Assembly: GCF_020594515.1 (NCBI RefSeq)
Contig: NZ_JAJCTH010000016.1
Location: 1-64,000 of the forward strand
Direction of reading: 5' to 3'
Length of the DNA: 64,000 bases
From: Rhodoferax sp. U2-2l
GTDB taxonomy: Bacteria > Pseudomonadota > Gammaproteobacteria > Burkholderiales > Burkholderiaceae_C
Part shown: positions 39,112 to 48,744 of the stretch, piece by piece
How the letters are laid out: the number at the start of each line of letters is the position of its first letter
Numbering within the stretch: position 1 is the stretch's first letter
The notes under the pieces: model-generated
Databases searched by the model: none
Seen by the model: the letters and a program-made list of their open reading frames with translations, nothing else
What the model was told of the DNA's origin: nothing
Translations under genes and position numbers: made by a program

Positions 39112-40257
39112 CTACCAATCCACCAAACTCAAGCCCACACTCAGCACCGTGCGGCGGCGGTTGTAGTCGATCAGGCTGTCGCCGTAGCCGGAGAAGAGTT
39201 GCGTGTGCAACTGCAGGCCGCCGGGTTTGCCGCTGCCGTCGGTGCTGTTGAGCTTGCGCAGCCATTCCAGCTTGACCGAGCCGTTGGCGTCTGAGCGCAG
39301 CGAGTGGCGCAGGGTCAGGCCAAAGGTGTTCTTTAGGTCGGGGTTCCACAGGCCTGTGAACTCGCTGCGCCCGACCAGGTCGCTGATCTCGGGGTTGTCG
39401 TCCACATCGTCGCCTTCGGGCAGGCGGTACCAAAGTTTGCCGAGCAGCCGGAACTGCGCGCCGTTTTCCAGACCCGCCATCAGGATGGTGCGGTTCCAGC
39501 TGCGTGACAGCGGCAAGGGCTGGCCGTTGGATTGGTGGTTGAAGGACAGGCCGGTGTAGCGCAGCCGCCAGTTGCCGGGCAGCGCCAGGTCGGTGGGGTA
39601 GATGTAGATCAGTTCGGGTTCGTGGTCGGTGGTGCGAAACGGGCGCGACAGGTCGCCGCTGAAAATCTGCCAGTTGGACTGGTTGGTGTAGCCAAACCAC
39701 AGCGAGTCGCGCTTGAGGGGCTGGTTTTGCGTCAGCAGGCCCTCGGCGATTTTGGTGCGCACCGAGAGCTGGATGCGTGTCTCGGTGGTGTTGAAGGCCT
39801 GGCTGCTGGTGGCACGGTGATCTGGCAGCACCGAGTCGGGCTGGGTGTTGACGCTGTTGGAGCCGATCACCGACAGGCTGATGGGCTTGTAGCCACGGAT
39901 GCCAAAGGTGCCGCAGTTGCTGCCGGCTTCCAGCTCCCAAAAGCGTGACAGTTCCGAGAACTGGGGATTTTTGCAGTCATGCGCGGTGGGTGCCACCATG
40001 GTGATGACCACCGGTGGCGTGGCTGGCGGCGCGGCGGGTGTGGGCGCAGTTGGTAGCGCAGGCGCTGTGGTGCTGGCCTGCCGCGCTGCCCACTGGTCAA
40101 AGCAACTCAGGCGCGCGGCGTTGTCGCCACTCAGGGCGCTGCAGTGTTGCCAGCCAGGCCCGTGCGGGCTGGCGGCATCGTTGGTGACAGCTTGGGCGCC
40201 AGCCCAGGCCGTCAGGCTGCCTGCAGCGATAGAAAGAAAAGTGATCGATGGTTTCAT
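39112..40257 (-). CDS. pldA: Outer-membrane phospholipase A
   Basis: PldA (OMPLA) is an outer-membrane beta-barrel that hydrolyses phospholipids reaching the outer leaflet. The 381-aa protein has a signal peptide (cleavage about residue 22), a Pro/Ala-rich spacer (about 70-95) and then the barrel. The catalytic site FNHQSNG supplies His and Ser, and SRSWNR supplies the Asn. It ends SLVDW, an aromatic C-terminus typical of barrel insertion. It is longer than E. coli PldA because of the N-terminal extension. Confidence 0.93.
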   Translation of the reverse strand: MKPSITFLSIAAGSLTAWAGAQAVTNDAASPHGPGWQHCSALSGDNAARLSCFDQWAARQASTTAPALPTAPTPAAPPATPPVVITMVAPTAHDCKNPQFSELSRFWELEAGSNCGTFGIRGYKPISLSVIGSNSVNTQPDSVLPDHRATSSQAFNTTETRIQLSVRTKIAEGLLTQNQPLKRDSLWFGYTNQSNWQIFSGDLSRPFRTTDHEPELIYIYPTDLALPGNWRLRYTGLSFNHQSNGQPLPLSRSWNRTILMAGLENGAQFRLLGKLWYRLPEGDDVDDNPEISDLVGRSEFTGLWNPDLKNTFGLTLRHSLRSDANGSVKLEWLRKLNSTDGSGKPGGLQLHTQLFSGYGDSLIDYNRRRTVLSVGLSLVDW

Positions 40258-40350
40258 GGGTGCCGCAGTATCGCCGACCCGTCGTGCGCGCTGGTCGGGT
40301 CGCACACGCTGGTCGTAAACTTCAGCCAGGATTGAACAACAAGGAGTCAG

Positions 40351-40875
40351 GTGAAAACAAGCCGAGGCAAGGGTGTGGGTCGCTGGTTGTGCAGCATCGT
40401 TGGGATGATGCTGTGCCTGGGTGCCCAGGCGCAGGGCTTGGCCAAACCACAGGGCCCCATCGTTTTGACCGTGAGCGGCCAGATCACCCAGCGTAACTCG
40501 CCCCAGGGCGCGCAGTTTGACGCTGCCATGCTGCAAGCCTTGCCGGTGCTGAGCTTCACCACCCGCAGCCAGTGGCACAGCCAGCCGGTGATCTACTCGG
40601 GGGTGGCCCTGAAAACGCTGCTCAAGGCCGTGGGGGCACGCGGCAGCACGCTGCATCTGCACGCGCTGGACTATTTTGAGGCGCGGGTTCCCATGAGTGA
40701 TGTCGGGCGTTACAACCCGATGGTTGCATTGCGCGCCGATGGTCGCTCGCTCAAGGTGCGCACCCTGGGGCCGGTCTTGCTGATGTACCCGTTTGACCAG
40801 TACCCCGACGAGCTGCATACCGACGTGTATTACAGCCGCAGTGTCTGGCAGCTCCAACGCATTGTGGTGGAGTGA
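40351..40875 (+). CDS. Exported molybdopterin-domain-like protein without cysteine
   Basis: This 174-aa protein has a signal peptide (cleavage near LGAQAQG, about residue 28). The mature part follows the oxidoreductase molybdopterin-binding fold (SGVALKTLLKAVGA, ALDYFEARVPMSD, LGPVLLMYPFDQYP). The whole mature region contains no cysteine, so the usual molybdenum ligand is missing and it is unlikely to be a working molybdoenzyme. Its stop shares one base with the start of a hybrid histidine kinase. I infer a periplasmic ligand-binding partner of that kinase. Confidence 0.7.
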   Translation: MKTSRGKGVGRWLCSIVGMMLCLGAQAQGLAKPQGPIVLTVSGQITQRNSPQGAQFDAAMLQALPVLSFTTRSQWHSQPVIYSGVALKTLLKAVGARGSTLHLHALDYFEARVPMSDVGRYNPMVALRADGRSLKVRTLGPVLLMYPFDQYPDELHTDVYYSRSVWQLQRIVVE

Positions 40876-42761
40876 TGTCGCTGTCACCCCCTGAGCCGGT
40901 GACGAGCCCGCGCCGACACTGGTCGGGCTGGTTACAGGGCATTCAGAAACCCACCCGCTATCTGCTGCTGGTGGTGGCCGCTGCCACCCTGCTGGTGGTG
41001 GCCGGGTTGGGCTGGTTCCAATACCAGCAGATTGACCATGTCACCCGCGCCACCATCAAAGGCCAGGGCAATCTGGCCTGGGGTTTCTCCAAGCTGGAGC
41101 TGCAACTGGGCAACTACCAGGCCGCCTTGCGGGAGGTGCAGGGCCAGGGCAGCACGCCCAGGTTGCTGGAAGACCTGAGCAACCAGTACAACATCTTTGT
41201 CAGCCAGGTGCAGCTTTTGCAAAGCGTTGACATCGGCACGGTCATGCAATCGCGCCCGAGTTTTCAGACGGCGCTGGCAGCGGCCAATGCCCACATTGAC
41301 CGGGCCGACCTGTACCTGACCGAGGTGCCGGCCTTTTTGGACCCCGCGGTGGCACGCCAGCTGTTTCAGGACAGCCAGGGGTTGCGCACCGAGGTACATC
41401 GCCTGGCGCTGGACGCCTACCATGTGGAAACCGCGCGCGCCACCGCCTCGCTGCAGGAGATCCGCCGCTTCACGCTGGTTTACGCGCTGACCTCGACGCT
41501 GCTGATTGTGTTGACCCTGGGCATGGGCTGGTTGACCATGCGTCGACTGGCCACGGCGAGTCGGCTGCAGCAGCAGCACAGCGCGTTTTTGCAAGCCAAA
41601 AAGGATATGGCCGAGTCGGCCAATGAGGCCAAGTCGCGCTTTTTGTCAGCTGCCAGCCATGACCTGCGCCAGCCCGCCCACGCGCTGGGTCTGTTCATGT
41701 CGCAGTTGCTGCCCATGCCGCTGGCACCGCCTGCACGCCACCTGGTGGACCGCGCCTTTGAGGCGGTGCGCGACATGCAGGTGATGCTGGACGGCATGTT
41801 TGACTTGTCCCGGCTGGACGCTGAGTCCACCCAAAGCCAGATCCGGCCGTTTGCCATCAACGGCGTGCTGACCTCGCTGCGCAACGGTTACGCCGCCGAG
41901 GCCAGCGCCAAAGGCTTGCGTTTGCGGGTGCGCCCGTGCAACGCCTGGGTCCAGAGCGACCCGGTGTTGCTGCAGCGTATTCTGCGCAACCTGGTCAGCA
42001 ACGCCATCCGCTACACCCATCATGGCAGCGTGCTGGTGGCCTGCCGCCAGGCCGTAAACGCCGGGCAGTTGCACATCGAGGTGCGCGACAGCGGCATTGG
42101 CATGGCACCGCAGGACCACGAGCGGGTCTTTCAGGAGTTTTACCAGGTGGATAACCCGCAGCGCGACCGGCGCCAGGGCTTGGGTGTGGGTTTGAGCATC
42201 GTGCAGCGCTGCTGCCGCCTGCTGAATTTGCCGTTGACTTTGCGCTCCAACCTGGGCTGCGGCACCACCTACCGGCTGACCCTGCCTCTGGCCAGCCCCC
42301 GCCCCAGCGCAGCGCCTGAGCCGCTGGCAGGGGCGACGGGAAAAAACGATCTGGCCAATGCCACTGTGCTGGTGATTGAAGACGATGCCATGAACCGGGA
42401 TGCGCTGGCCGGGTTGCTGGCCGCCTGGGGCTGCCAGGTGCGGGTGGCGCAAGACCTGGCCTCGGCGCAGGCGCTGTGCCAGGCCAAGCCGTGGCCGGAT
42501 GTGATCGTCAGTGACTACCGTCTGGCGGGCAACCTGAATGGGCTGGACGTCATCCAGGCCTTGCGGGTGCAGTCCGGGCGCGACCTGCCTGCCTGTGTGA
42601 TCAGCGGCGACACCCAGCCCCACGTGACCCAGCGGGTGCGCGAGGCCGGGCTGGTGCTGCTGAGCAAGCCAGTGCGCCCGGCCAAATTACGCGGGCTGCT
42701 GCGCCACCTGATCCATCCCGACATGGCGACGCGCGAGACACCACCCGCCCCGATCGGGTAG
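40875..42761 (+). CDS. Hybrid sensor histidine kinase/response regulator
   Basis: This 628-aa membrane kinase has a helix at about 29-52, a periplasmic helical sensor (about 53-195), a second helix (about 198-222) and a coiled region. The HisKA domain has the phospho-His in SAASHDLRQPAHAL (about residue 262). A HATPase domain follows (NLVSNAIRYT, DSGIGM, GLGVGLSIV), then a C-terminal receiver (about 490-610) with EDDAMNR and the phospho-Asp in VSDYRL. The ATG at 40875 overlaps the preceding stop by one base, so the pair is translationally coupled. No separate output regulator is adjacent. Confidence 0.92.
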   Translation: MSLSPPEPVTSPRRHWSGWLQGIQKPTRYLLLVVAAATLLVVAGLGWFQYQQIDHVTRATIKGQGNLAWGFSKLELQLGNYQAALREVQGQGSTPRLLEDLSNQYNIFVSQVQLLQSVDIGTVMQSRPSFQTALAAANAHIDRADLYLTEVPAFLDPAVARQLFQDSQGLRTEVHRLALDAYHVETARATASLQEIRRFTLVYALTSTLLIVLTLGMGWLTMRRLATASRLQQQHSAFLQAKKDMAESANEAKSRFLSAASHDLRQPAHALGLFMSQLLPMPLAPPARHLVDRAFEAVRDMQVMLDGMFDLSRLDAESTQSQIRPFAINGVLTSLRNGYAAEASAKGLRLRVRPCNAWVQSDPVLLQRILRNLVSNAIRYTHHGSVLVACRQAVNAGQLHIEVRDSGIGMAPQDHERVFQEFYQVDNPQRDRRQGLGVGLSIVQRCCRLLNLPLTLRSNLGCGTTYRLTLPLASPRPSAAPEPLAGATGKNDLANATVLVIEDDAMNRDALAGLLAAWGCQVRVAQDLASAQALCQAKPWPDVIVSDYRLAGNLNGLDVIQALRVQSGRDLPACVISGDTQPHVTQRVREAGLVLLSKPVRPAKLRGLLRHLIHPDMATRETPPAPIG

Positions 42762-42778
42762 CGTGGCCGGGTCGCGGT

Positions 42779-43642
42779 TCAGGTGGGGCTGACTTCCTCG
42801 GCCCGGACGGTGAAACTGATCAGGGTGTTGGGCCCGAAGGTGCTGGCCAGCGCCACATCACAGGCATCACGCCCGCGTGCCATCAGCACCCGGCCAATGC
42901 GCGGCGTGTTGTTGCGGGCATCGAAGGTGTACCAACGGTCGCCCAGATAGGCCTCGAACCAGCCGGCAAAATCCATCGGCGCCGGTATCGGCGGGATGCG
43001 GATGTCGCCCAGGTAGCCGGTGCAGTAGCGCGCCGGAATGTTCATGCAGCGGCAAAAGGCAATCGCCAGGTGGGCATAGTCGCGGCACACCCCCTGGCCT
43101 TCCTTGTAGGCCTCCCAGGCAGTGCGTGTGCGCCGGGCGTGGTGGTAGCCAAACTCGATGTGCCGGTGGACAAAATCGCAAATGGCCTGCACCCGTGCCC
43201 AGCCGGTGGGGCCGTGGCCAAACAGTTGCCAGGCGGTCTCGGACAGCTGATCGGTCTCGCAGTAGCGGCTGCCCAGCAGGTACACCAGCGTTTCTTCGGG
43301 CAACTGTTCCACCGGCACCTGCATCGCCCATGGCGCCACCACATCCGGCAAGCCGCTGTCGTTGATCAGCGCATCGGTGCTGACCACAAAGCGGCCCGGC
43401 GGCGCCACGATGCGGCTGCACCAGTTGCCAAACATATCGTGGTAAGCCGTCACGGGGACGGGCGGGTGGGTCACCAGCCGGTCCGGGCGCACCAGGTCGG
43501 CTGCGCGCGAATGGTGCACGTGCAGCGCCAGGATCATGGGGGTGGGCGCCGGGCAGTCGTACACCATCTCAAAACCCAGGCGCATTTGCAAGGGCGGCGG
43601 CTGGCTGGCTGGCGAGAAAAGGGGGCTCAGGTCGTCGTTCAT
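42779..43642 (-). CDS. Transglutaminase-like family protein lacking the catalytic His
   Basis: This 287-aa cytoplasmic protein of the transglutaminase-like (cysteine protease fold) superfamily has an N-terminal beta domain (about 20-150) and a core with the catalytic cysteine in GQGVCRDYAHLAIAFCR near residue 190. The Asp is in WYTFDARNN near residue 250. The segment that normally reads like SHAWVEVY is DFAGWFEAYL here, so the usual His is replaced. This may be normal for its subfamily. It is monocistronic, convergent with the hybrid kinase gene. Confidence 0.85.
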   Translation of the reverse strand: MNDDLSPLFSPASQPPPLQMRLGFEMVYDCPAPTPMILALHVHHSRAADLVRPDRLVTHPPVPVTAYHDMFGNWCSRIVAPPGRFVVSTDALINDSGLPDVVAPWAMQVPVEQLPEETLVYLLGSRYCETDQLSETAWQLFGHGPTGWARVQAICDFVHRHIEFGYHHARRTRTAWEAYKEGQGVCRDYAHLAIAFCRCMNIPARYCTGYLGDIRIPPIPAPMDFAGWFEAYLGDRWYTFDARNNTPRIGRVLMARGRDACDVALASTFGPNTLISFTVRAEEVSPT

Positions 43643-43856
43643 GGTCGTCTCAGGTAAGGGTTAGCCGGGGCGGAGCCGGATTTTCAGGACGCCACACTGT
43701 AAAAACGCACCGGCCAGCGGTCTGTGCGCTGGCGAACAGGGTCACGGTGGATGCACGCGAGAACTGTGCCAAGGTGCACCGGGGCCGCGCGCCCGGTGTT
43801 GACCCTCTATCGCGCCGGGCGCGGGTTGGGCGGGCTAGCGTGGACCCATCAGCGTG

Positions 43857-46016
43857 TCAGGGGCGCGTCTGCGCCCGTGCCGCTGCGCCGTCGGCGGCCT
43901 TCTGGGCAAATTCGGCGCGCAGGGCCTTGAGTTTGGCGCGTGGGTCTTCTTTGACGGTGGCCTGGTCCAAGCCCATTTCTTCAATGAACCGGCTGGGTTG
44001 GGCCTGCACCATCTCGCGGCCCTTTTTGCGTTTGCGGGTCCAGCTCACCGCCAGGCTGCGCTGGGCGCGGGTGATGCCCACGTACATCAGGCGGCGTTCT
44101 TCCTGCAGGTGGGTGGTCAGCGACGCGTTGGCGGCTTCCATCGCCTGGGCTTTCTGCAGCGCGCTGGTCGGTCCGGCCGATTCGGCGTCGGGGTTGTCGC
44201 GCAGCTTGAAGGGCAACATGCCCTCGGTCACGCCGACCAGCATCACATGCGGCCACTCCAGTCCTTTGGAAGCGTGCAGGGTGGAGAGTGTGACCACGTT
44301 CTGGTCTTTTTCCTGCTCGGAAATGGTCGACAGCAGTGACACGGTCTGCGCCACCTCCAGCAGCGACTTGACTTCTCCGACCGCGTTGACACCCGAGGCG
44401 TCGTCGATCTGCCCGCCGCAGCGCCCACTCATCCAGTCGATGAAGTCGAGCACATTGCTCCAGCGGGCGTTGGCCACCTGTTCGCTGTCTTCCCCGTCGT
44501 ACAGGTATTGCTCGTAGCCAATGTCTTTGAGCCAGTCCATCAGAAAGCTTTTGGCGGCCTCGGCACCCAAGGTGTGGCGCGCGCGGAACTCCAGGTCGTT
44601 GACCTCGCGGCCAAACTCGTGCAGGCTGCCCAGCGCCTTGCCCGAGATCACGCTGCTCAGGCTCGACGAGAACAAGGCACCAAACATGCTAAGTTTGTAG
44701 CGCGACGCAAAGTCGCCCAGGTGCCCCAGCGTCTGGTGGCCAATGCCGCGTTTGGGCGTGGTCACCGCGCGCAAAAACGCCGGGTCGTCGTTGTTGTTGA
44801 TCCACAGCCGAAACCAGGCGCACAGGTCTTTCACCTCGGCGCGGTCGAAGAAGCTGGTGCCACCTGATACCTTGTACGGAATCTGCGCTTTGCGCAGTGC
44901 TTTCTCAAACGGTTTGGCCTGGTGGTTGGCGCGGTACAACACGGCAAAGTCGCGCCATTCCTTGAACTGCGGCCCGGCGTGGGGCAGGCCGTTGGCCCGC
45001 AGGCTCTGGATACGCGCCACGGCGCGTTCGGCCTCGTGTTCTTCGCTGTCGGCATCGACCACCCGCACCGGCTCACCTTCGCCGAGGTCACTCCACAGGT
45101 TTTTCGGGAACAGCTTGGGGTTGGGGCCAATCACATTGTTGGCCGCGCGCAGGATGGCGGAGGTGGAGCGGTAGTTTTGCTCGAGCTTGATGACTTTGAG
45201 GTTGGGGAAGTCGATCGGTAACTTCTTCAAGTTGTCCAGCGTGGCACCGCGCCAGCCGTAAATCGACTGGTCGTCATCCCCCACAGCGGTGAAGCGCGCC
45301 TGCTCGGGGCCGTTGCCACCCACCAGCAGTTTGAGCATCTCGTACTGCGTGGCATTGGTGTCCTGGTACTCGTCCACCAAAAAATGACCCGCCAGCCCTT
45401 GCCACTTCTGCCTGACCTGCTCGTGTTGTTGTAGCAGTTTGAGCGGCAGGCCAATCAGGTCGTCAAAGTCCACCGCCTGAAACGCGGCGAGCCGTTCTTC
45501 GTAATGCGCCATCACGCGGGCGATGATGCGCTCGTTGTCGTTGGCGGCAGCAGCGAAAGCGCTGGCCGCGTTGAGCCCCTGGTTTTTCCACAGGCTGATG
45601 GTCCATTGCCAGCTGCGCGCGGTGGCCGCGTCAACACTGCCTCCAGCGTCCTTGAGGATGCTGGTGACATCGTCACTGTCCAAAATCGAAAACTGCGGTT
45701 TGAGCCCCAGCACCGCGCCGTCTTCACGCAGCAGCCGCACGCCCAGCGCGTGAAAGGTGCAGATCACCACGTCTTTGGCGGCCCGACCAATCAGCCCCTT
45801 GGCGCGCTCGCGCATTTCGGCGGCGGCCTTGTTGGTGAAGGTGATCGCAAAAATGCGTTTGGCTGCCACGCCGGACTGGATCAGCCGACCAATCTTGTGC
45901 GTGATCACCCGCGTTTTGCCCGAGCCCGCCCCGGCCAGCACCAGGCAGGGCCCGTGCAGGTAGTTCACCGCGTCCTGCTGGGCGAGGTTGAGACCGGTAT
46001 TGAAGGAGGTGGACAT
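43857..46016 (-). CDS. rep: ATP-dependent DNA helicase Rep
   Basis: Rep is a superfamily-1A 3'-5' helicase that helps replication forks pass obstacles. The 719-aa protein has GAGSGKTRVI near residue 30, FTNKAAAEM, VDEYQDTNATQYEML, GDDDQSIYGWRGA, KLEQNYRS, HASKGLEWPHV and YVGITRAQ. The segment around LKVIKLEQNYRSTSAILRAA fits Rep better than UvrD. ATG 46016 is chosen over an upstream in-frame ATG at 46061. Confidence 0.94.
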   Translation of the reverse strand: MSTSFNTGLNLAQQDAVNYLHGPCLVLAGAGSGKTRVITHKIGRLIQSGVAAKRIFAITFTNKAAAEMRERAKGLIGRAAKDVVICTFHALGVRLLREDGAVLGLKPQFSILDSDDVTSILKDAGGSVDAATARSWQWTISLWKNQGLNAASAFAAAANDNERIIARVMAHYEERLAAFQAVDFDDLIGLPLKLLQQHEQVRQKWQGLAGHFLVDEYQDTNATQYEMLKLLVGGNGPEQARFTAVGDDDQSIYGWRGATLDNLKKLPIDFPNLKVIKLEQNYRSTSAILRAANNVIGPNPKLFPKNLWSDLGEGEPVRVVDADSEEHEAERAVARIQSLRANGLPHAGPQFKEWRDFAVLYRANHQAKPFEKALRKAQIPYKVSGGTSFFDRAEVKDLCAWFRLWINNNDDPAFLRAVTTPKRGIGHQTLGHLGDFASRYKLSMFGALFSSSLSSVISGKALGSLHEFGREVNDLEFRARHTLGAEAAKSFLMDWLKDIGYEQYLYDGEDSEQVANARWSNVLDFIDWMSGRCGGQIDDASGVNAVGEVKSLLEVAQTVSLLSTISEQEKDQNVVTLSTLHASKGLEWPHVMLVGVTEGMLPFKLRDNPDAESAGPTSALQKAQAMEAANASLTTHLQEERRLMYVGITRAQRSLAVSWTRKRKKGREMVQAQPSRFIEEMGLDQATVKEDPRAKLKALRAEFAQKAADGAAARAQTRP

Positions 46017-46095
46017 GGGGGAGAAACGCGCAGAAGGGGGCGAATCATACCCAGATGCCAACCGCGGGGCTTGGCGGCCGCGTACACCAGTGCAC

Positions 46096-47454
46096 TCAGT
46101 TTTTCTGCGCCTGTGCCATGTTGGCGCTGGCCCACTGCCAGGCTTGTTCAGAGGTTTCGCTCACGCTGGGCTGGCCTTCAGCGGGCTGTGCGAACGGGCT
46201 GGCTGCGTCGGCGGCGTGGCTTTCCAGGCTTTGCACCACCTGCAGATAAGGCGCCCACGGGCCGCTGTTGTCGAGCAGTGCCTGGCGACCCTGGGCGTTC
46301 AGGTTGAGGGTCGCCACCACCTCCTGGCGGCTGATGCCCAGCAGCGGTCCCAGCATGGAGGCCAGCCCAAGTGCAAACAACTGGCCGGGTGCCGGCTGTT
46401 GCTGCTGAATGGCCAACAGCTCCAGCAGCCGGGCGCGCCACAGCGCCACCTCTTGCAGCGCCAGGCTGGTGCGGCGCTTGCTGGAGGCGCCCAGCAACAA
46501 CATGGACAACCAGCGGTACAGCTCGTTGCGCCCCAGCAATTGCACGGCTTGCTCGACACTGTCGCAGTCCTGCAGGTGGGACAGCTCAGCGGCTTTCAGG
46601 CGTTTGAGTAGCCTGAAGGACAAACCGACATCGCCCTTGATGTGTTCCACCAGGGCTTGTGTGGACGCGCCGTTGATGATCATTTGAAGCAGCGTGGCGA
46701 TGCGGCGCGCCTGCGGTGGCAGCGGCAGCACGTCGCTGGGGGTGGCAGGCGTGCGCTGGACCAGCGCACCGCAGACATACGCGATGCCACTGGACAGCGC
46801 CAGCTCCAGGTCTTCCAGGTGCCCGACATCGGTGAGCACCTTGGGCAGGTTCAGCAGATCGCCTGGCCAGTGCGCGATGGGTGCCAGCACCGCGTCCATG
46901 TCCTGGCTGCCTTGGTGCAGCAGCACAAAGTCTGGCTGGAGCGCCAGCACCAAGTCAGCTGCCCAACCAACGCGGGCACCGGCCTCGCGCAAAGCCACGA
47001 TGGCGGGCAGCCATTCGCTGCTGTCAGCCTGGGTGGGTGTGGGCGACTCCAGCGCCACCATGACCCCCGGGCCCACCTGCGCCGCCATCTTGGCTTGCAG
47101 CCAGTGGGCGGGCAGTCGGGCCAGCCCCAGGCGCTGGTCAACCGCGGTGAGGCGCGCCGACGCCAGCACCGCTGTGGCATAAGCGGCTTGTGCGCCAGGG
47201 TTGGGCGCACGCGCCAAGCGCTGGCGCACATCCTGATGGACGCGAAACTCAAAACCCACCACGCCGCCGCTGGCCGCGATGATTGGGCGGCGCGCGCCCA
47301 AGCCCGCCGGTGATACCCCGTGGCCCTGCGTGGCAGGCGCGGCAGAGGCGTCGGCCACTGGCGCTGTGGCAGCAACGTGGTGGGGCGCAGCACGGCTGAC
47401 GCCTTGGGGTTGGCCGCGCAGGCGGTTCCATGCCTGGGTAAGAAAAGAAGCCAT
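46096..47454 (-). CDS. Degenerate EAL-like plus HDOD signalling protein
   Basis: This 452-aa cytoplasmic protein resembles the COG3434/YuxH type. The N-terminal half (about 55-235) has the outline of an EAL barrel but no EAL, DDFG or EGVE motifs, so it cannot hydrolyse c-di-GMP. The C-terminal half (about 245-425) is an HDOD domain (PPQARRIATLLQMIINGAST, SFRLLKRL, LLGRNELYRWLSMLLL). Such proteins are scaffold-like regulators in motility and signalling. The N-terminal 50 residues are low-complexity Ala/Pro. Confidence 0.82.
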   Translation of the reverse strand: MASFLTQAWNRLRGQPQGVSRAAPHHVAATAPVADASAAPATQGHGVSPAGLGARRPIIAASGGVVGFEFRVHQDVRQRLARAPNPGAQAAYATAVLASARLTAVDQRLGLARLPAHWLQAKMAAQVGPGVMVALESPTPTQADSSEWLPAIVALREAGARVGWAADLVLALQPDFVLLHQGSQDMDAVLAPIAHWPGDLLNLPKVLTDVGHLEDLELALSSGIAYVCGALVQRTPATPSDVLPLPPQARRIATLLQMIINGASTQALVEHIKGDVGLSFRLLKRLKAAELSHLQDCDSVEQAVQLLGRNELYRWLSMLLLGASSKRRTSLALQEVALWRARLLELLAIQQQQPAPGQLFALGLASMLGPLLGISRQEVVATLNLNAQGRQALLDNSGPWAPYLQVVQSLESHAADAASPFAQPAEGQPSVSETSEQAWQWASANMAQAQKN

Positions 47455-47591
47455 GGGTCAATGCGCAAAAGCGGCCATCATATCGGCCTGACCGTGCCAC
47501 ACCCCCTGACGGGTTCGGCCGGTGTGCGGCCGCTGCCCGAGCGGGCTGGTGCGCTGGCGGGCGCGTTCAGTGGCCCGACGACAATTCACCT

Positions 47592-48557
47592 GTGCTGCAC
47601 ATTTTCACCCTCACCTTCCCCTTTTTCGCGCTGGTGCTGTGCGGTTACCTGGCGGCGCGTGGGCGGCTGCTGCCCTTGGACGTCATCGCCGGGCTGAACG
47701 GGTTTGTGCTGTTTTTTGCGTTGCCGTGTATGTTGTACCGCTTTGGTGCCAACACGCCGATTGGCCAGTTGCTGGACCCATGGGTGGCGCTGGTCTGGTT
47801 GCTGTGCGGGCTGATGTTGGTGGCTGTCACCGTGGCCACCAGTTTGAGCGCGCGCATCGGCTGGAACGACGCGGCCTTTGGCGCGCTGGTGGCGGCGTTT
47901 CCCAACTCAGGCTTCATGGGGGTGCCGCTGCTGGTGGCGCTGCTGGGCGCGCAGGCCGCGGGGCCTGCGATTTTGACCATGGTCATTGACATGATCGTCA
48001 TCACTTCACTGTGTATTGCGCTGTCCCGGCTCGATGGCGCTGACGAGAACGGTGTGGCCAAGGCGCTGAAAAATGCCCTCAAAGGTGTGCTGACCAACCC
48101 GATGCCGTGGTCGATTCTGCTCGGTGCGCTGGTGCCGGTGCTGGGTTTTGAGTTGACTGGACCGGTGATGAAAGTGGTGGACATGCTGGCCGATGCCGCG
48201 TCGCCGGTGGCGCTGTTCACCATCGGTGCGGTGCTGGCGCGTTCGCACATGCTGGCGGCGGCGGGCCAGGCGCCCGTGCCGCTGCTGCGCGACTACCTGC
48301 CGGTGGCTGTGACCAAGCTGCTGCTGCACCCGCTGTTGGTGCTGGGGCTGGGGTCGCTGCTGATGCATCTTGGGCTGCCGCTGGCGCCCTCGACGCTGAC
48401 GGTGATTGTGCTGGTGGCGGCGCTGCCCAGTGCCAGCAATGTGTCGCTGCTGGCGGAGCGCTTTGGCGCGGACAACGGGCGGGTGGCGCGCATCATTCTG
48501 GTCTCCACCGCGGCCGCATTCGTGACGTTTTCGCTGGCGGTGGCCTGGTTGCAGTGA
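47592..48557 (+). CDS. AEC-family (auxin efflux carrier-like) transporter
   Basis: This 321-aa membrane protein has about ten hydrophobic helices. It matches the AEC family: FPFFALVLCGYLAARGRLLP at the N-terminus, the Asn-containing discontinuous helix VAAFPNSGFMGVPLL near residue 105, NPMPWSILLGALVP and, in the second half, VAALPSASNVSLLAERFG. Bacterial members often carry malate or malonate, but the substrate here is unknown. The start appears to be GTG at 47592; no in-frame ATG lies nearby upstream. Confidence 0.88.
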   Translation: MLHIFTLTFPFFALVLCGYLAARGRLLPLDVIAGLNGFVLFFALPCMLYRFGANTPIGQLLDPWVALVWLLCGLMLVAVTVATSLSARIGWNDAAFGALVAAFPNSGFMGVPLLVALLGAQAAGPAILTMVIDMIVITSLCIALSRLDGADENGVAKALKNALKGVLTNPMPWSILLGALVPVLGFELTGPVMKVVDMLADAASPVALFTIGAVLARSHMLAAAGQAPVPLLRDYLPVAVTKLLLHPLLVLGLGSLLMHLGLPLAPSTLTVIVLVAALPSASNVSLLAERFGADNGRVARIILVSTAAAFVTFSLAVAWLQ

Positions 48558-48744
48558 CCAGATCGGCGCCCTGGCGCGCGTCGTCGCCATTTGGGTCGCT
48601 GGATGACCTCGATTGGCAGCTGGATGGCCCGGGTATGTCGCAAATACCTGACACAACTCAAGTAACCCGGCCTCAGAAGCGGGTAACCTGACGCTTTATC
48701 AACTGCAGAGCATCGTCGATCAGTGTTGATCGCAAAGGAAAAAA

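Noticed and set aside
38992..39294. A plus-strand gene in the apaG-pldA gap
   Set aside because: Its frame runs into the 3' end of pldA antisense, has no ribosome-binding site and no recognisable domain.
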